Shown here: piece after piece, positions 32,056 to 43,464 of the stretch
Position numbering within the stretch: the first letter of the stretch is position 1
Layout of the letters: the number at the start of each line of letters is the position of its first letter
Assembly (NCBI GenBank): GCA_963920635.1
Contig: OY987298.1
Location: 128,783,735-128,847,734, forward strand
DNA length: 64,000 bases
From: Pseudeuparius sepicola
Lineage: Eukaryota; Arthropoda; Insecta; Coleoptera; Anthribidae
Direction: 5' to 3'
The notes under the pieces: generated by a model
The model's database searches: none
Seen by the model: the letters and a program-made list of their open reading frames with translations, nothing else
What the model was told of the DNA's origin: nothing
Program-made: the position numbers and the translations under genes

Positions 32056-33798
32056 CAAGGGCGTCGCCAGCCGATGGCCCAGGGGGGGGGGGCGACGGCT
32101 GGCGAAAGGGTCAGGGTAAGAAACAAAAAAATATTTTGTCTGTGAAAAATTTGTTACGGAACCATGACCATGACTACTATTTCTTATGTAAAAAAGTTTA
32201 ACGAAAAACTGATATCTATATCTTAAGAAGTCATCACTTCTGCCGAGTGTCCCGCGGCGCTCACTTTTTTTGAATAACCCAGTTATATACATGCACTGAT
32301 AGAAAGATTTATTTGTATTCAATAAGATTTGTTAATATTTAAGAAATGGGTTATTACCGAATATTCTCTAATAAATATTTTATTAACAGTTAAGAAATCA
32401 TTCACTAGAAAGCATTTTTTTTCACCAAAAACATATTTATTAATATATGAAATATAAAAAATGATTTATTAATATTTAATTTATTTATTTATTATGTATC
32501 ACCTCATTTTCTCAATTTTCTCAAACTATGAATTAATAAAAATATTAAAAAATAATTTAAGCAGAAAGATAATGAATAATAAAGAAAAAAATCTTTTAAA
32601 ATAAATATTTTTTTAATTTTTATTACAGACATATATTAAAATAAATTGATTTTATGCAACCATATACAGGGTGGACTCAGCGATCGACTATACGATAGGT
32701 GCAAAAGACAAAAAAAAAATCGAGTTGAAACTTCACCTTTGGGGCTTGATTGGAAACCAATTTGCAACATATTATTATATTTTAAAAATCAAGCAGGCCT
32801 TGACAGGGGCAATTTATTCGTTTCCAGTTCAGGTAAACTACATTTTTCTTAAGAGATATCGAAACATTTTATTGGAAAAAGTTGTCGAGAACAAAAATTT
32901 AAGTCCCCGAACCAAATTTCAAAACAATCGGCAGACTTTAATTTTTTTTAAAATTTCAACTTTATTTTTTGGAAAAAAATCAAAGTATGCCGATTGTTTT
33001 GAAATTTAGTACAGAGTCTTAAATTTGCATTCTGAAAATTTTTTTCTGATAAAATTTTTCGATAAATGTACTTGATTTGCGCTAAAACCGCAAAAATAAA
33101 AAAATTAAAATGTACCGATTGTTTTATAATTTGGTACGGTGACTTGGAATTGCACTCTGAACAACTTTTTTTTATAAAATTTTTCGATATCTCTTGAGGA
33201 AAAGGTAGTATATCTGAACTGAAAATGAATAAATTGCCCCTGTCAAGGCCTGCTTGATTTTTAAAATATAAAAATACTGTGCAAATCACTTTCTAATCAA
33301 GGCTGATCCCCCAAAGCTCAAGTTTCAACTCGATTTTTTTTGTCTTTTACACCTATTGTATAGTCCATCTGGGTCCACCCTGTATATTGATTCAATATTC
33401 AATTGTAAAATAAATACCTATTTGTTTGTCTCGAAGAAACTTCTGAAAAGAGTTTTAATAAATCTAGTTTATTTCTCCCGAATTTCCAAACAAATCCTTC
33501 TATCAGTGTCTATCAGTAAGGTACCTACCTACCCTACTCAATGTAGGTGTAATGTATTCAATATTTAACTTAACATCGTTTCACTGGCATATATGAAAAT
33601 AATAGAAAGCTAAATTTTGATTAGCTCACAAGCTCAAAGCTCACATTAATTTATATTTTACAAAAACAACTGACATTATTTTACGGAAAATACGAACGCA
33701 GTGACTGAGTGACTCACCAAAAAACTTTCTAGATTTTTTGAATCCTCTAGGGGGGGGGGGCAGCTGCCCCTCCCTGCCCCCCCTTGGCGACGCCCTTG
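32056..33798. mobile_element. hAT-type non-autonomous element with 8-bp target duplication
   Basis: CAAGGGCGTCGCCA at the left end and TGGCGACGCCCTTG at the right end form exact TIRs, and CACAAATG stands directly outside both (32048-32055 and 33799-33806). Poly-G or poly-C runs lie close inside both ends (about 32083 and 33749-33783). An 8-bp duplication is diagnostic of hAT-like (or P-like) insertion. No transposase frame; a 716-bp MITE is nested inside. Confidence 0.85.
32667..33382. mobile_element. Foldback MITE CAGGGTGGACC, copy 2 (nested)
   Basis: TA-CAGGGTGGACTCAGCGATCG on the left and CCATCTGGGTCCACCCTG-TA on the right, inside the hAT element. It shares with copy 1 the blocks aagcaggccttgacaggggc and gttgaaacttcacctttggg, and has an extra central segment. 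Confidence 0.8.
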
Positions 33799-33806
33799 CA
33801 CAAATG

Positions 33807-35300
33807 TTCTTGTGACTTGTTGTTTTCGAGAACTACAAGTAGTTTTCATTTACCCTATTCAGAAATGAATATTGGGGTAAATGAAAAAACATATTTGGGG
33901 CAATGGGAAAAATTATTTAATGTACTTTTAGATGCCACGAATGTACATAAAAATACAAGAACGTCCATTATATTCAGCAGATGAATTACAAAAATCGGTG
34001 GATGATGTCTCCGTCTTCTATGTTCTTGTTATAGACTTATTTTTGTATGTTTAGCATTTATTGACATAATATATTCTTACTTACGTTTTGTCCAAGGTTA
34101 TTTTTCATTTTCATTAGCTCCATGTTAGCTTAACTTACATTGAGTGCGAAAAAGCACTGGGTTTTCATTTGCCCTTTGTATGTGGGGTAAATGCAAACAC
34201 ATAAAAAATTCCTACAACGAATTCAACCAAAATATTTATTCCCTTGTACATTGTACCAAACCAGGCTAAGGAAAATTTTGGATTTTTTCATACTATCATC
34301 TAGGCAACTTTAAATTAAACTTTAAAAAATCGTTCTCAATTGCCCAGATTGACACTATAATATGTGTATTATGATTTATGATAGTTTTGTTAATTCAATA
34401 GTGTAGCAGTTGTAATAATTTTGATCCTTTCTTACTTTACCTAATTATCTAATTCGTTCCCGTTACCATTCTTTGTACATTTTTATGATGACATATGTTG
34501 TACGTTATCACTTTTAGTCAACCAATGTATAATAGTTTCGACATGCTCCAGAGGCGTGTAACAAAACACGTTAATATTTTAAAAAATATTTACCTTTCTT
34601 GAAAACTAAGAGGTTTCCGAAAAAAATTTTTGAAAAAGGTTGTTGCTTGTGATGAGTTAGAATTTTGGCACTTATTTCTGGTATAGTTACGATAAAATTC
34701 CGCAGTTTTCCATTGCAGTGACACAGGTATAAGTATAGAAATTTATTTAATAGGTAAAAATGATAAATGAGTCTCAGGAAATCCTAAAATAGGGGGATTT
34801 AAAAGTTCCACTGAATGTTTTCGTATTACCTATATATACGCCACTGCTCGGTTGTGCCTTATTTGTGAGTTATATATACTTCAGACTCACCCTGTATTTT
34901 ATCAAATTGCCATTCGACTTCCTTCCTTTATAATAACGCTCCATTTGCCAGACGATTAAGTAATATTTGTCGTTGTGGTTGACGTAAGCTATACCTAATC
35001 GAAATTGCTCTCAATCTGCTATTGTTGTGGCTACGGAAAGATGTTCCGAATCCAATATTCCCATCAATCAATCAGACGTCAAACAAGTAAAACGATTTCT
35101 GCGGAATAACGTCCGCTATGGCCTATATATGTAGCGCATTATACCTAACTTATTTTCTAACTATTTTTGTGTTCTTACACATGCTCTTGTCATGGAGTAT
35201 TTCTAGGAACTTGGTCGACGTTATTAGCCGATACAGAGTGAGTCGTTTTTGATGCCGAACCAGACAATATGGTGATAGCGTTGAGCGAAAGAATGTAATA
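33807..35300. other. No gene seen; weak inverted repeats
   Basis: Phrases GTTTTCATTTACCC (33840) and GGGGTAAATGAAAA (33875), then GTTTTCATTTGCCC (34161) and GGGGTAAATGCAAA (34183), form a small inverted repeat set. From 34960 to 35215 the DNA is more complex (ttgctctcaatctgctattg, ttctgcggaataacgtccgc) and may be regulatory. No coding frame supported. Confidence 0.35.
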
Positions 35301-35306
35301 ATAGTA

Positions 35307-36967
35307 CAGTAAAACTAACACAAAATTAGGCCAAACCCAAACATCCAAAAAAGTCCTTTCTAGCGCGAAATAGTTCCATACCCTCCTAAGAGTTAGTACT
35401 AAAAAGTTACACCACCACCAGCGTCGGGTTTCGGGGGAGGGGGTGAAAAGGGCAGGAAACTCTTATTTTTCACAGTTTTGCGTAAATATCTAGTAAACTA
35501 TGACGTTTAGCGCAAACGTCATCCTATACGCAAATGATATACATTAAATTCCGAATAAGAATTGTTATATACGGAATTATGGTAAAGTGAACGGTTTCCA
35601 TGATATGGAGGGGTAAAGATTTCTTTGTTTTTATTTCACGCCGTAGTTTTTGTTGAAAGTATAAATTAGTAACTGAATAATGTGTGTAGAATATATATAG
35701 ATATATCTATGCATATATAGATACATATTACACCCATAGATTGTAATTTTTTTGTCACAACATAACCTCATAAGTATATATTACTGTAAATATGTCCAAT
35801 GTCCAATACAAGTTAGTAGCCTTAGTTAATTTGTACTCACTTTTTGCCCTCATTCATTATAGCGTTCTGATTTCCATTCGTTCTTTTATGTCAAATCATT
35901 CCCATATCTAATTTGTCCTTAGCTTGTAAAAACGAGAAATTCATGAATAGGAAGCTCATGTGAAAAACAAGAAAATATATATTAAACAATCATCATCGTA
36001 TGCTTCTGCAGAGATGGATGTGTCCAAAACTGCGAGTGGCGAAGAAGTGGTCTCAATTGTTCAAGTATGTGCAGCAATTGCTTAGGACTTGGCATGTCTC
36101 AATAGAGATACTGTATTCATCGAAGACGATTTAAATGATGATTCTCAAGTGGACGAAGAACACGAAGATTTGTTTCCTCTCACCAGCCCGAGTGAACTAT
36201 TTGGTGCTGACTGCTGACTGATAACGCAATTAATGATTCACCTAAAACTTATAACCTTTTGTATCATTTTGATTTCCCTCCCATTTTTTCAATATACGAG
36301 TAGATTGTTTAATATATTTTCTTGTTTTTCACATGAGCTTCCTATTCATGACTTTCTCATTTTTACAAGCTATAAGAACAAATTAGATATGGGGATGATT
36401 TGACATAAAAGAACGAATGGAAATCAGAACGCTATAATGAATGAGGGCAAAAAGTTAGTACAAATTAACTAAGGCTACTAACTTGTATTGGACATATACT
36501 TATGAGGTTATGTTGTGACAAAAAATAACAATCTATGGGTGTAATATGTATCTGTATATGCATAGAGATATATCTATATATATTCTACATACATTATTCA
36601 GTTACTAATTTTTACTGTAATCATTTTAAGTTTTTTCAACAAAAACTACGGCGTGAAATAAAAACAAATAAATCTTTACCCCTCCATATCATGGAAACCG
36701 TTCACTTTACCATAATTCCGTGTATAACAATTCTTGTTCGGAATTTAATGTATATCATTTGCGTATAGGATGACGTTTGCGCTAAACCTCATAGTTTACT
36801 AGATATTTACGCAAAACTGTGAAAATAAGAATTTCCTGCCCTTTTCACCCTCTCCCCAGAAACCCGACGCTGGTGGTGGTGTAACTTTCTCTTAGGAGGG
36901 TATGGAATTATTTCGCGCTAGAAAGAACTTTTTTTTTGGATGTTTGGGTTTTGGCCCAATTTTACTG
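35307..36967. mobile_element. Pogo/Tigger-like foldback element (1.66 kb)
   Basis: CAGTAAAA at the left and TTTTACTG at the right are both bordered by TA. Arms of about 670 bp (35307-35988 and 36305-36967) pair with few mismatches: ccaaacccaaacatccaaaa, caccaccaccagcgtcgggt, gatatggaggggtaaagatt and gttctgatttccattcgttc, each with its complement. A unique loop of about 316 bp carries the tail of a transposase-like frame. CAG-start TIRs with a TA duplication fit the Tc1/mariner superfamily, pogo branch. Confidence 0.85.
36014..36217 (+). pseudogene. Acidic transposase C-terminus fragment in the foldback loop
   Basis: One frame reads through the unique loop: MDVSKTASGEEVVSIVQVCA, an in-frame TAG, then DLACLNRDTVFIEDDLNDDS and DEEHEDLFPLTSPSELFGAD, ending at TGA 36217. 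The S/T-x-E-E-(V/I)-V-x-(I/M)-V block followed by a strongly acidic tail is the usual end of pogo/Tigger/jerky-type transposases, which agrees with the element's ends. All catalytic and DNA-binding parts are missing, and there is an internal stop. Because the plus strand of the palindrome is arbitrary, the fragment only shows which end of an ancestral element was retained. The family call is an inference from a short motif. Confidence 0.5.
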
Positions 36968-37289
36968 TACCTACTAATATTATAGGCGTAACCTGCTCTG
37001 ATGGTATCTGGACGAAAATAATCAGAGTTGGTCCAACAAAAATCTCATTGGCATTCTTCTTGGACCAGCTTAGATTGCTGACGTTGAGATTTGACAGCCT
37101 CTTTACATTTCTTCACTCAATGGTGATAGTATAATGTATATACAGGGTGATTCATCGGGAATGAGAAATCAGGAAACCGGAGATAGGGTGATTAAACATG
37201 ACGATTGAGCCCAATATCACCACCCAACGCCAATAATATATCTTATAGAAATCTTATTCGTTTACTTTTTATTTATTACTTTTCCTTTT

Positions 37290-37530
37290 TTGAAATTGAA
37301 TTATGCCTATATCTACCAAAATAATCAAGCTGCTTTACTGAAAGTTGGCACTGCTGTGTTTTTTTGGGATAGATAATTAGCTGAAAACGTCAGTTTCAAC
37401 GTCTTTCACAGAGGGCGCCACTTGCGCTGATTTTGGAACATGCTTTTAATCGTTGGGGTTAGTTTTTGGTCTTGTTGGGATACCTATAATTATTTTAGTG
37501 CACCTTTTCTCTCTGCAACAGAAAGGTACT
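37290..37530 (+). repeat. GCGCCACTTGCGCT repeat family, copy
   Basis: Contains caagctgctttactgaaagt, gttggcactgctgtgttttt and cacagagggcgccacttgcg, as at 18241. It directly adjoins the 3' end of the PLE fragment. Confidence 0.65.
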
Positions 37531-37539
37531 CTTCCATTT

Positions 37540-38253
37540 AATTTTTAATTGGGTTTTTCGCCACCAAACTCATTGAAAGACAACTTTTTCAAGTTGCCTG
37601 GAAAATTCATAAATTCTTAACAGTGCATGAACGAAACTTTAAACGTGTAACTCAAAAAATAACTTCAACATATTTGTTTTCTGAGCTTTCGGAGAATAAA
37701 TCTTCCCCCTTTCTCAAAGATCATGCCACGTCAAAGTGAAGTGACAGATTAATAAATTTCAGGTTAAAATGTCATGACAAATGTTAGCCTGATATTGTAC
37801 CCTGTGTTCTATAGAAGTATCTATACTAACTTCTCTTTGAATAAGTGGCAATAATATTTTACTGAATTCTACTGAACATTCAGCAACACAGTTGTCCGTA
37901 TTTCCTAGAATAAATGCAGATTCTTTAATTTTTCGTCTATTTCCTACTTCTTCTTTGAGAATTGGTTTGGACCTATCCCACAATATCCTATGATTGTTAT
38001 TAAAAGAATGTTCACATATTTTTGACTTCGAAATTTGATTTTGCCTGATATAATTTTTATGTTCTTTTAAACGAACGTTAAATGGCCTACAAGTCTCCCC
38101 AATATAGAACTTTCCACATTCACAAGGAATTTTATAAATGCAATTTTTTGAACTTTGTACCTCATTAAATGGTTTCGTTTTAACTAGCATTGATCTTAAT
38201 GTATTTTTGGTTTTAAATACTGTCCTGACATTAAAACGATTGCCTATGTTGCT
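37540..38253 (-). mobile_element. Penelope-like element, 5'-truncated copy
   Basis: The minus-strand tail of a PLE: endonuclease frame (38253-37759) plus 3' untranslated sequence down to the phrase gggtttttcgccaccaaact and ggcgaaaaaccc. The same 3' sequence occurs at 62740-63150 and, inverted, at 63400-63590. Confidence 0.75.
37759..38253 (-). pseudogene. Penelope-like GIY-YIG endonuclease domain
   Basis: Minus-strand frame opening after a TAG at about 38253: SNIGNRFNVRTVFKTKNTLR, then NCIYKIPCECGKFYIGETCR, PFNVRLKEHKNYIRQ and FIL...EFSKILLPLIQREVS, ending at TGA/TAA near 37759. The linker V..VFKTKNTLRS.L, the C-x-C-G-K-F-Y-I-G-E-T core, the catalytic-type Arg (R in VRLKEH) and Glu (KIKESAFIL) are all recognisable, so the domain itself is nearly intact. 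It is the C-terminal endonuclease of a Penelope-like retroelement; the reverse transcriptase that should lie upstream (higher coordinates) is missing. The frame is uninterrupted for 143 codons, which suggests a fairly young copy. Confidence 0.85.
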
Positions 38254-38978
38254 ATGCTAATAAATAATAAATGTACCTACTTACTTTAATTTGTGTTCAA
38301 AAAAATTTTGAACGGATAAATTAAAATTAAAACTATAGTAAAATTATTTTAAGAAGTCCTTACTGGGAATGTCAATTGGTAATTTCGCCATCCTAAGTTG
38401 GCATCAATGCAGCAAAAAATACAACCGGGTCATAAGTCTAGGTCAGTAACGAGCCCATTTGCACAATGATTAACTACTAATAACACGAACAAGAACAACA
38501 CAGATATCGGTAAAACTCACGAAACGTACAAAACCCGCGAATATTTTCACTGCCGAACGTTTGAACCCTTTTGAACGATCCGGAAAATCTTCACTGTCAC
38601 TTTCACAACACCGAAATAAAATTTTCCTGAGTACGCACCATAGACGCTGTCGCAAGTAGGTGATTATACCAAAATACCAAAATGAAAGTGTTTTCATGAC
38701 GTTTGAAATTATTATTAAAATGAGTTGTACTCATAGTTATTTTTATTTGTAGCCGTATAATTGTGATTGCAATAGGGTTTTTATTTTATTATGTTCTTTT
38801 TTTCGTATCACTTGGGTATCTTTTCACATCATAAATCAATGAGTGACGTCATTAACTAGTTGAGACACATATACCAATGTTATACCCATGGTTAACAGAA
38901 AATTCCTAGGGATTTTGAGGAGAATGTCATCTGACAAAATCGGGACTTCTTACAGTAATCGGGGTATAGTAGGTATAG

Positions 38979-39637
38979 CACGGGCGTAGCCAGGATTTAG
39001 TTTTGGGGGGGGGGGTTAGTTTGAGAAGTAAATAAAACAACAAAAATATACTTACATGAAATTTAATATCTATATATTCATCCGAAAAACTACGACATAT
39101 TTATAAAGTTCTTAACTTTAAATGAAATGGATAAATTAATTTCGTTCCTCTGCGCTAAATCTAAAACCATTAAAGAAGAAATCTTCGGCTTTTTCTTTTA
39201 AATATATCCACTACTTCATCTGCATGAATTTCTGTTCCATAGTGAATGTTCATTAGAGCCAATCCATTAAGTCTGTTTTCACTTGTAGTGTTTCGTAAAT
39301 AGTTTTTCAGTCTCCTTAGGCTCGAGAAAGACCTTTCTGGGGTAGCAGTGGATACATGAATAGTAGCCAAGATTTGTAGTAATGTGTAAATATTAGGATA
39401 AAGGTTTTTATCGCACATATCTAGGCATTCCAAACTAGATTTCGGGGTAGGCAAGTTCGGCTGCAACTGCATCTGCCTCTCGTCAAAAGATGGCGCTAGG
39501 CGCTACTATTACTACATATATTGAAACGTAATAATAATTTAACTCTTCACTCCTCGTATTTTTAGGCAATATTTTGCTTATTTCGGGGGGGGGGGGGGTT
39601 TGAACCAGCGAAACCCCCCCCCTTGGCTACGCCCGTG
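38979..39637 (-). mobile_element. hAT element remnant with TIRs
   Basis: CACGGGCGTAGCCAGG at the left and TTGGCTACGCCCGTG at the right are inverted; GTAGGTATAG precedes and GTAGGTAG follows, an 8-bp duplication with a 2-bp insertion on one side. G/C homopolymers lie near both ends (39002 and 39585-39620). It encloses a hAT dimerisation-domain frame. Confidence 0.75.
39170..39472 (-). pseudogene. hAT transposase C-terminal dimerisation domain
   Basis: One hundred codons on the minus strand include LYPNIYTLLQILATIHVSTA, then TPERSFSSLRRLKNYLRNTT and NRLNGLALMNIHYGTEI, ending at TAA. This is the hAT family C-terminal dimerisation block: P-x-(I/L)-x-x-L ... S-T-A-x-x-E-R-x-F-S-x-L-x-x-(I/L)-K, then R-L-x-x-L-x-L-x-x-(I/V)-x. 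It is the type found in ZMYM/TTF-like hAT proteins. The RNase H-like core, zinc finger and remainder are absent, and the enclosing element is only 659 bp, so this is an internally deleted copy. The frame ends naturally close to the left TIR. Confidence 0.85.
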
Positions 39638-40095
39638 GTAGGTAGTATGAACCCCTACTCCTGATGCTCGGTTTCCCCCATGCAGGCACTTTTCGGCATA
39701 ATACTTGTGTTTGTTTAAATTTTTAATTAGGTCCCACCACGGTTAACAATCCCGCTCCATATTCATGGCGTGCCTCGCCCCGCACCCTGTTTGGGGAGAC
39801 AACGGCTCCCCGGATAAAAGTGTTTTGGATAGGCCAGGGAGGGGGGGAGATGAAACTGTAACTACACGAAACATTGTGGGAGCGCCGTTGAGTGACGCGA
39901 CTCGAATATGCGTGATGCGTGCTGTGAATATTTGATTTTCATCATGCCACCGCCAGCCTACGCGGGCGATTGTTTGCTTGGCGAAATTCCATATCATCTT
40001 ACCTTTGCAAGAGAAGCGAATATCGAGTGTGTACGACTATTCCCTATTTTGCAGATTTTGGACATTGCGGAATCCTTAAAATAGATGGTTAGTAT

Positions 40096-40288
40096 CAGTG
40101 GCGCACCCAGAAAATATGATTGGGGGGAGGGGCAACTTAAAATGTTTGACGTGTTGCATAAAAAATATTTTATGATTAAAAAGTCAAAAAGAGGCTTCAT
40201 AAATTCTTGTATATTACAAAATAACAAAAATTAATCTGGGCGGGGGGGGGGGGGGGGGGCGAGGACCCCACCTCTCGGTGCGCCACTG
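40096..40288. mobile_element. Small hAT-type MITE (193 bp)
   Basis: CAGTGGCGCACC and GGTGCGCCACTG form exact 12-bp TIRs. Flanks gttagtat and gttggaat agree at six of eight positions, as for an old 8-bp duplication. A run of about 18 G lies near the right end. Confidence 0.7.
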
Positions 40289-40887
40289 GTTGGAATCGCA
40301 TGCCAAATGTCAAGTTAGATGTGATGAAAAATATCACATTCCTTGTGTATTTAACGCTATTTTTGAGATTTTGGGAGTAATAACTTTAAAATACCTTGGG
40401 ATACTAAGTATTTTATTTGAAAACTGAGAAAATAAGAAAATTTGTAGTATATTCTTTGCTGAGAGTGACACCAATTATTCCGTCGTCGAAAAATTAAAAA
40501 AAGGGTTCTCTACAGGGTGTCCCTTAAGTCATAGTCCAAACGGAAATGAGTGATAGCACAGACCTATATATTATGTCTGTGGTGATAGGGAACGTCATTT
40601 CAAACAAGAAAAGTCCCATATGTTATTATCCAATTCTTTACCGTTTTCGTGATACAGGGCGTTGAAGTTTTGGAGAATAATTGTCTTTTTTTAACAATAT
40701 CTTTAACTTAAATCAAAAAATAAAAATTGCAATGAAATGGCGACAGGTACGTAAAAAAATTCCCAAACTATGCCAACTAACAGGACACTATTGTGTACTA
40801 GAGTTGTTGCAAATATCTCAAACAGACGGATGATTCTTTTCAAATTATTTTGTCTAATTAAACATCTTTTTTCCGATTAAAAAAATA

Positions 40888-41720
40888 CAGGGTGCCCCAA
40901 AAGTACTGGGACATAGAGCAACTGCATATATTTCGGACCGAAAAATGTTGTTTGTTTATGAAGTTCAATTTTTGAAATAGAATTATGGTTACATCTCACA
41001 CACTACTCAAGCTGCTGAACTGAAAATTGGCACTGCAGAGGGTGCCACTGGCGCTGTTTTTGGATCATGTTTTTACTCGTAATTTTTTGAGGTTATCTTT
41101 TTGGTCCTGCAGGTCCATCATTTTAGTGCATATTTTCATTCTGCAAGAAAAAGGTAAGTACTCTTGTTTCATAACGATCAAATCAACCGTTTGCGTTGAA
41201 ATCGGCAAAACGTGCCCCAAAACACCTGTTGACTTCAATATTCGAAACATAAAATTCTCACCTACCGCTTTCAAAAAATGTTACAGATCAACTGTACCAT
41301 TTAGGTAAAGTGAAAAGAATCCCTATGAACAATGTACCAAAAATTATTCGCTTTCAAAATAGAAAGGATTGAATTTGACAAAATTTGGACACTCTATTTC
41401 AAGAAAACCAGTGGTGTTTTGACCATTGCCCATTTGGTATTTTTTTTAATCATTTTGAATGTACAGTTGATCTGTAACTTTGAAAGCGGTATAGGTGGAA
41501 ATTTTATGTTTCGAATATTGAAGTCAACAGGTAAACGAGTAAAAGCACGATCCAAAAGAAGCGAAAGTGGCGCCCTCTGTGAGATAAGGCGAAATTGACA
41601 TTTTCAGCTTATTCTCCATCGCCAAAAACACAGCAGTGCCAAATTTCAGTTCAGCAGCTTGATTAATTTGGGAGATGTAGCCATAATTCTATTTCAAAAA
41701 ATGAACAAAACATTAACCTG
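40888..41720. mobile_element. Foldback element containing the GCGCCACT family
   Basis: TA-CAGGGTGCCCCAAAAGTACT opens the left arm. Then attatggttacatctc, ctgctgaactgaaaattggc, tgaagtcaacagg and acagttgatctgtaac are all mirrored on the right, to about 41720, where the outer right end is lost. The palindrome shows that the dispersed copies at 16870, 18241 and 37290 are arms of this same family. Confidence 0.75.
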
Positions 41721-42403
41721 TATCTCATAAACATGTAAGGCATATTGGCCTCAATCGTCATATATTTGAAACTGACCGTTTCTCTAGGTTGCTAGAGCAA
41801 TAAAGCTTTTTGGTTACTCTTTCTAAACGACTTTTATTTATCCTTTATTATTCTTTCTAGAGACAATAATTGTGTTTGTGTTGGGTGTTGTGGTAACATG
41901 ATAGAGGCTTCATGAGCATTTATATTATGTTCGCCTACTGCAATTTAATTTTGGCTGCAAAATGTAGAGCTAATTGTACATTTCGCGCAATTCTCCGGCA
42001 CACAGTTATACAAACAGGCGACAACAACAAATTGGGCGTACACGGAACACAATGTAAATATGGAACAGGTTCACTGGACCCTCTCGGCTCCGAAATCAAT
42101 ATTTCAATTTGGGACAGGTTTTTTGCAAGCATTGATTGTTTTCTAAATATACGCGATCTCTCGGGTCGCTAATATTTTTATTTCCAAACTGGAGAATTAA
42201 TCCATGAAAAAAATATACGAAAGGGATGACGGTTAAATAACTTTCCAGGGTATTTCACCAGCGAAATGTGTCTTTTCACATAATGTGTCTTTTCACATAA
42301 TTTTTTTTATAAGTGCAAAAATATTTTTCCCGATTTGTTGCGACTAGAAAAGGCGCTAAAGTTAAATATGAAGATCACAAAACGTTGATTGTCTCAATTT
42401 TAG

Positions 42404-42597
42404 CGTTGTTGTCAACGTCCTGCTACTATATCTCTGATTCTCGCGTTTTTGAGCTGCCAAAAATATTAATATTTCAAATTTTGAATGGCTGAAAAACAGT
42501 AGCTGACTCTAAATATTGGAACTATCGATCAAAATTATGGCAGAGCAAATCGGGGCGTATTCTCATTGATCCAAAATGTGGCGGGCTATTTAAATAT
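42404..42597 (-). repeat. Dispersed repeat, copy 2 (inverted copy of 3919-4125)
   Basis: Reverse complement reads gcccgccacattttggatca, acgccccgatttgctctg, gcgagaatcagagatatagt and gacgttgacaacaacgcta in the order of copy 1. From 42600 to 43460 the DNA is AT-rich with a small ACGTTATATAACGTTATATA duplication at 43050 and no gene. Confidence 0.75.
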
Positions 42598-43464
42598 TGT
42601 TAGAAATTTTTTGCATAATAAGAAATTGTGTGGTACCATCATGTAAAATCAGGCTCTACTAATTAAATTATAAATATGTTATCTATTCCGTGGTGTTAGT
42701 GCAAAAATATTTTAGTGCCGGATACCAGCACCAAATTTTGCACAAAATGTTTATCCGGAAGTAAATAAATATTTTTGAAAAAGTTTAAATACCTAAGTAT
42801 TTTTGGAAATTGTTATCTTTATGTAAATTAAAATGTCATTAAAAATTACATTTTCAATTATATGTAATTATATTTTGTCATCTCCTGCGGTTTTACAAAT
42901 ATTCGAATATGTTTCCTGGTTGATATGAACTAAGGAATTGCCTATTACAAGTATTGATAATATATTTACCTGGTAGGCTATGGCTTCATATTTGTTTTTT
43001 AACACAACCTAAAATACATAGGGAATATCTCTAAAACACTAAGAGATAACGTTATATAACGTTATATAATGTTAAATATCTCTGAAAAGGTAATTCTGAC
43101 GACTATTTTATAACATTTTGATATACAGAAGTCAAAATAGGTAATATAACTTTATGGATTTTAGTTAGATTTAACACTGAAGTAGGCATTAATTAGGTAA
43201 TTTGGTTTATACTTGAACTTAAATCTGGCCATAATGAAAAACAGCAGTTTTTTGTTTCTAATAATATGGTGCAGATATATTCTATACCTACTCTGCTCAA
43301 AAATGTCCTTGTCCCGAAATTTTTTCTCCATATTACCTTTGCAGAGTTAATTTTGGTGTCCCAAAGTGTGACTTTTTTTAAAAAATTCTATTCTAAGTGT
43401 TTCTATCTATATTCAAATTTGTCCTTTCTACTAAAGTTTGATCGTGTTGTAACTTAATTTCTGA

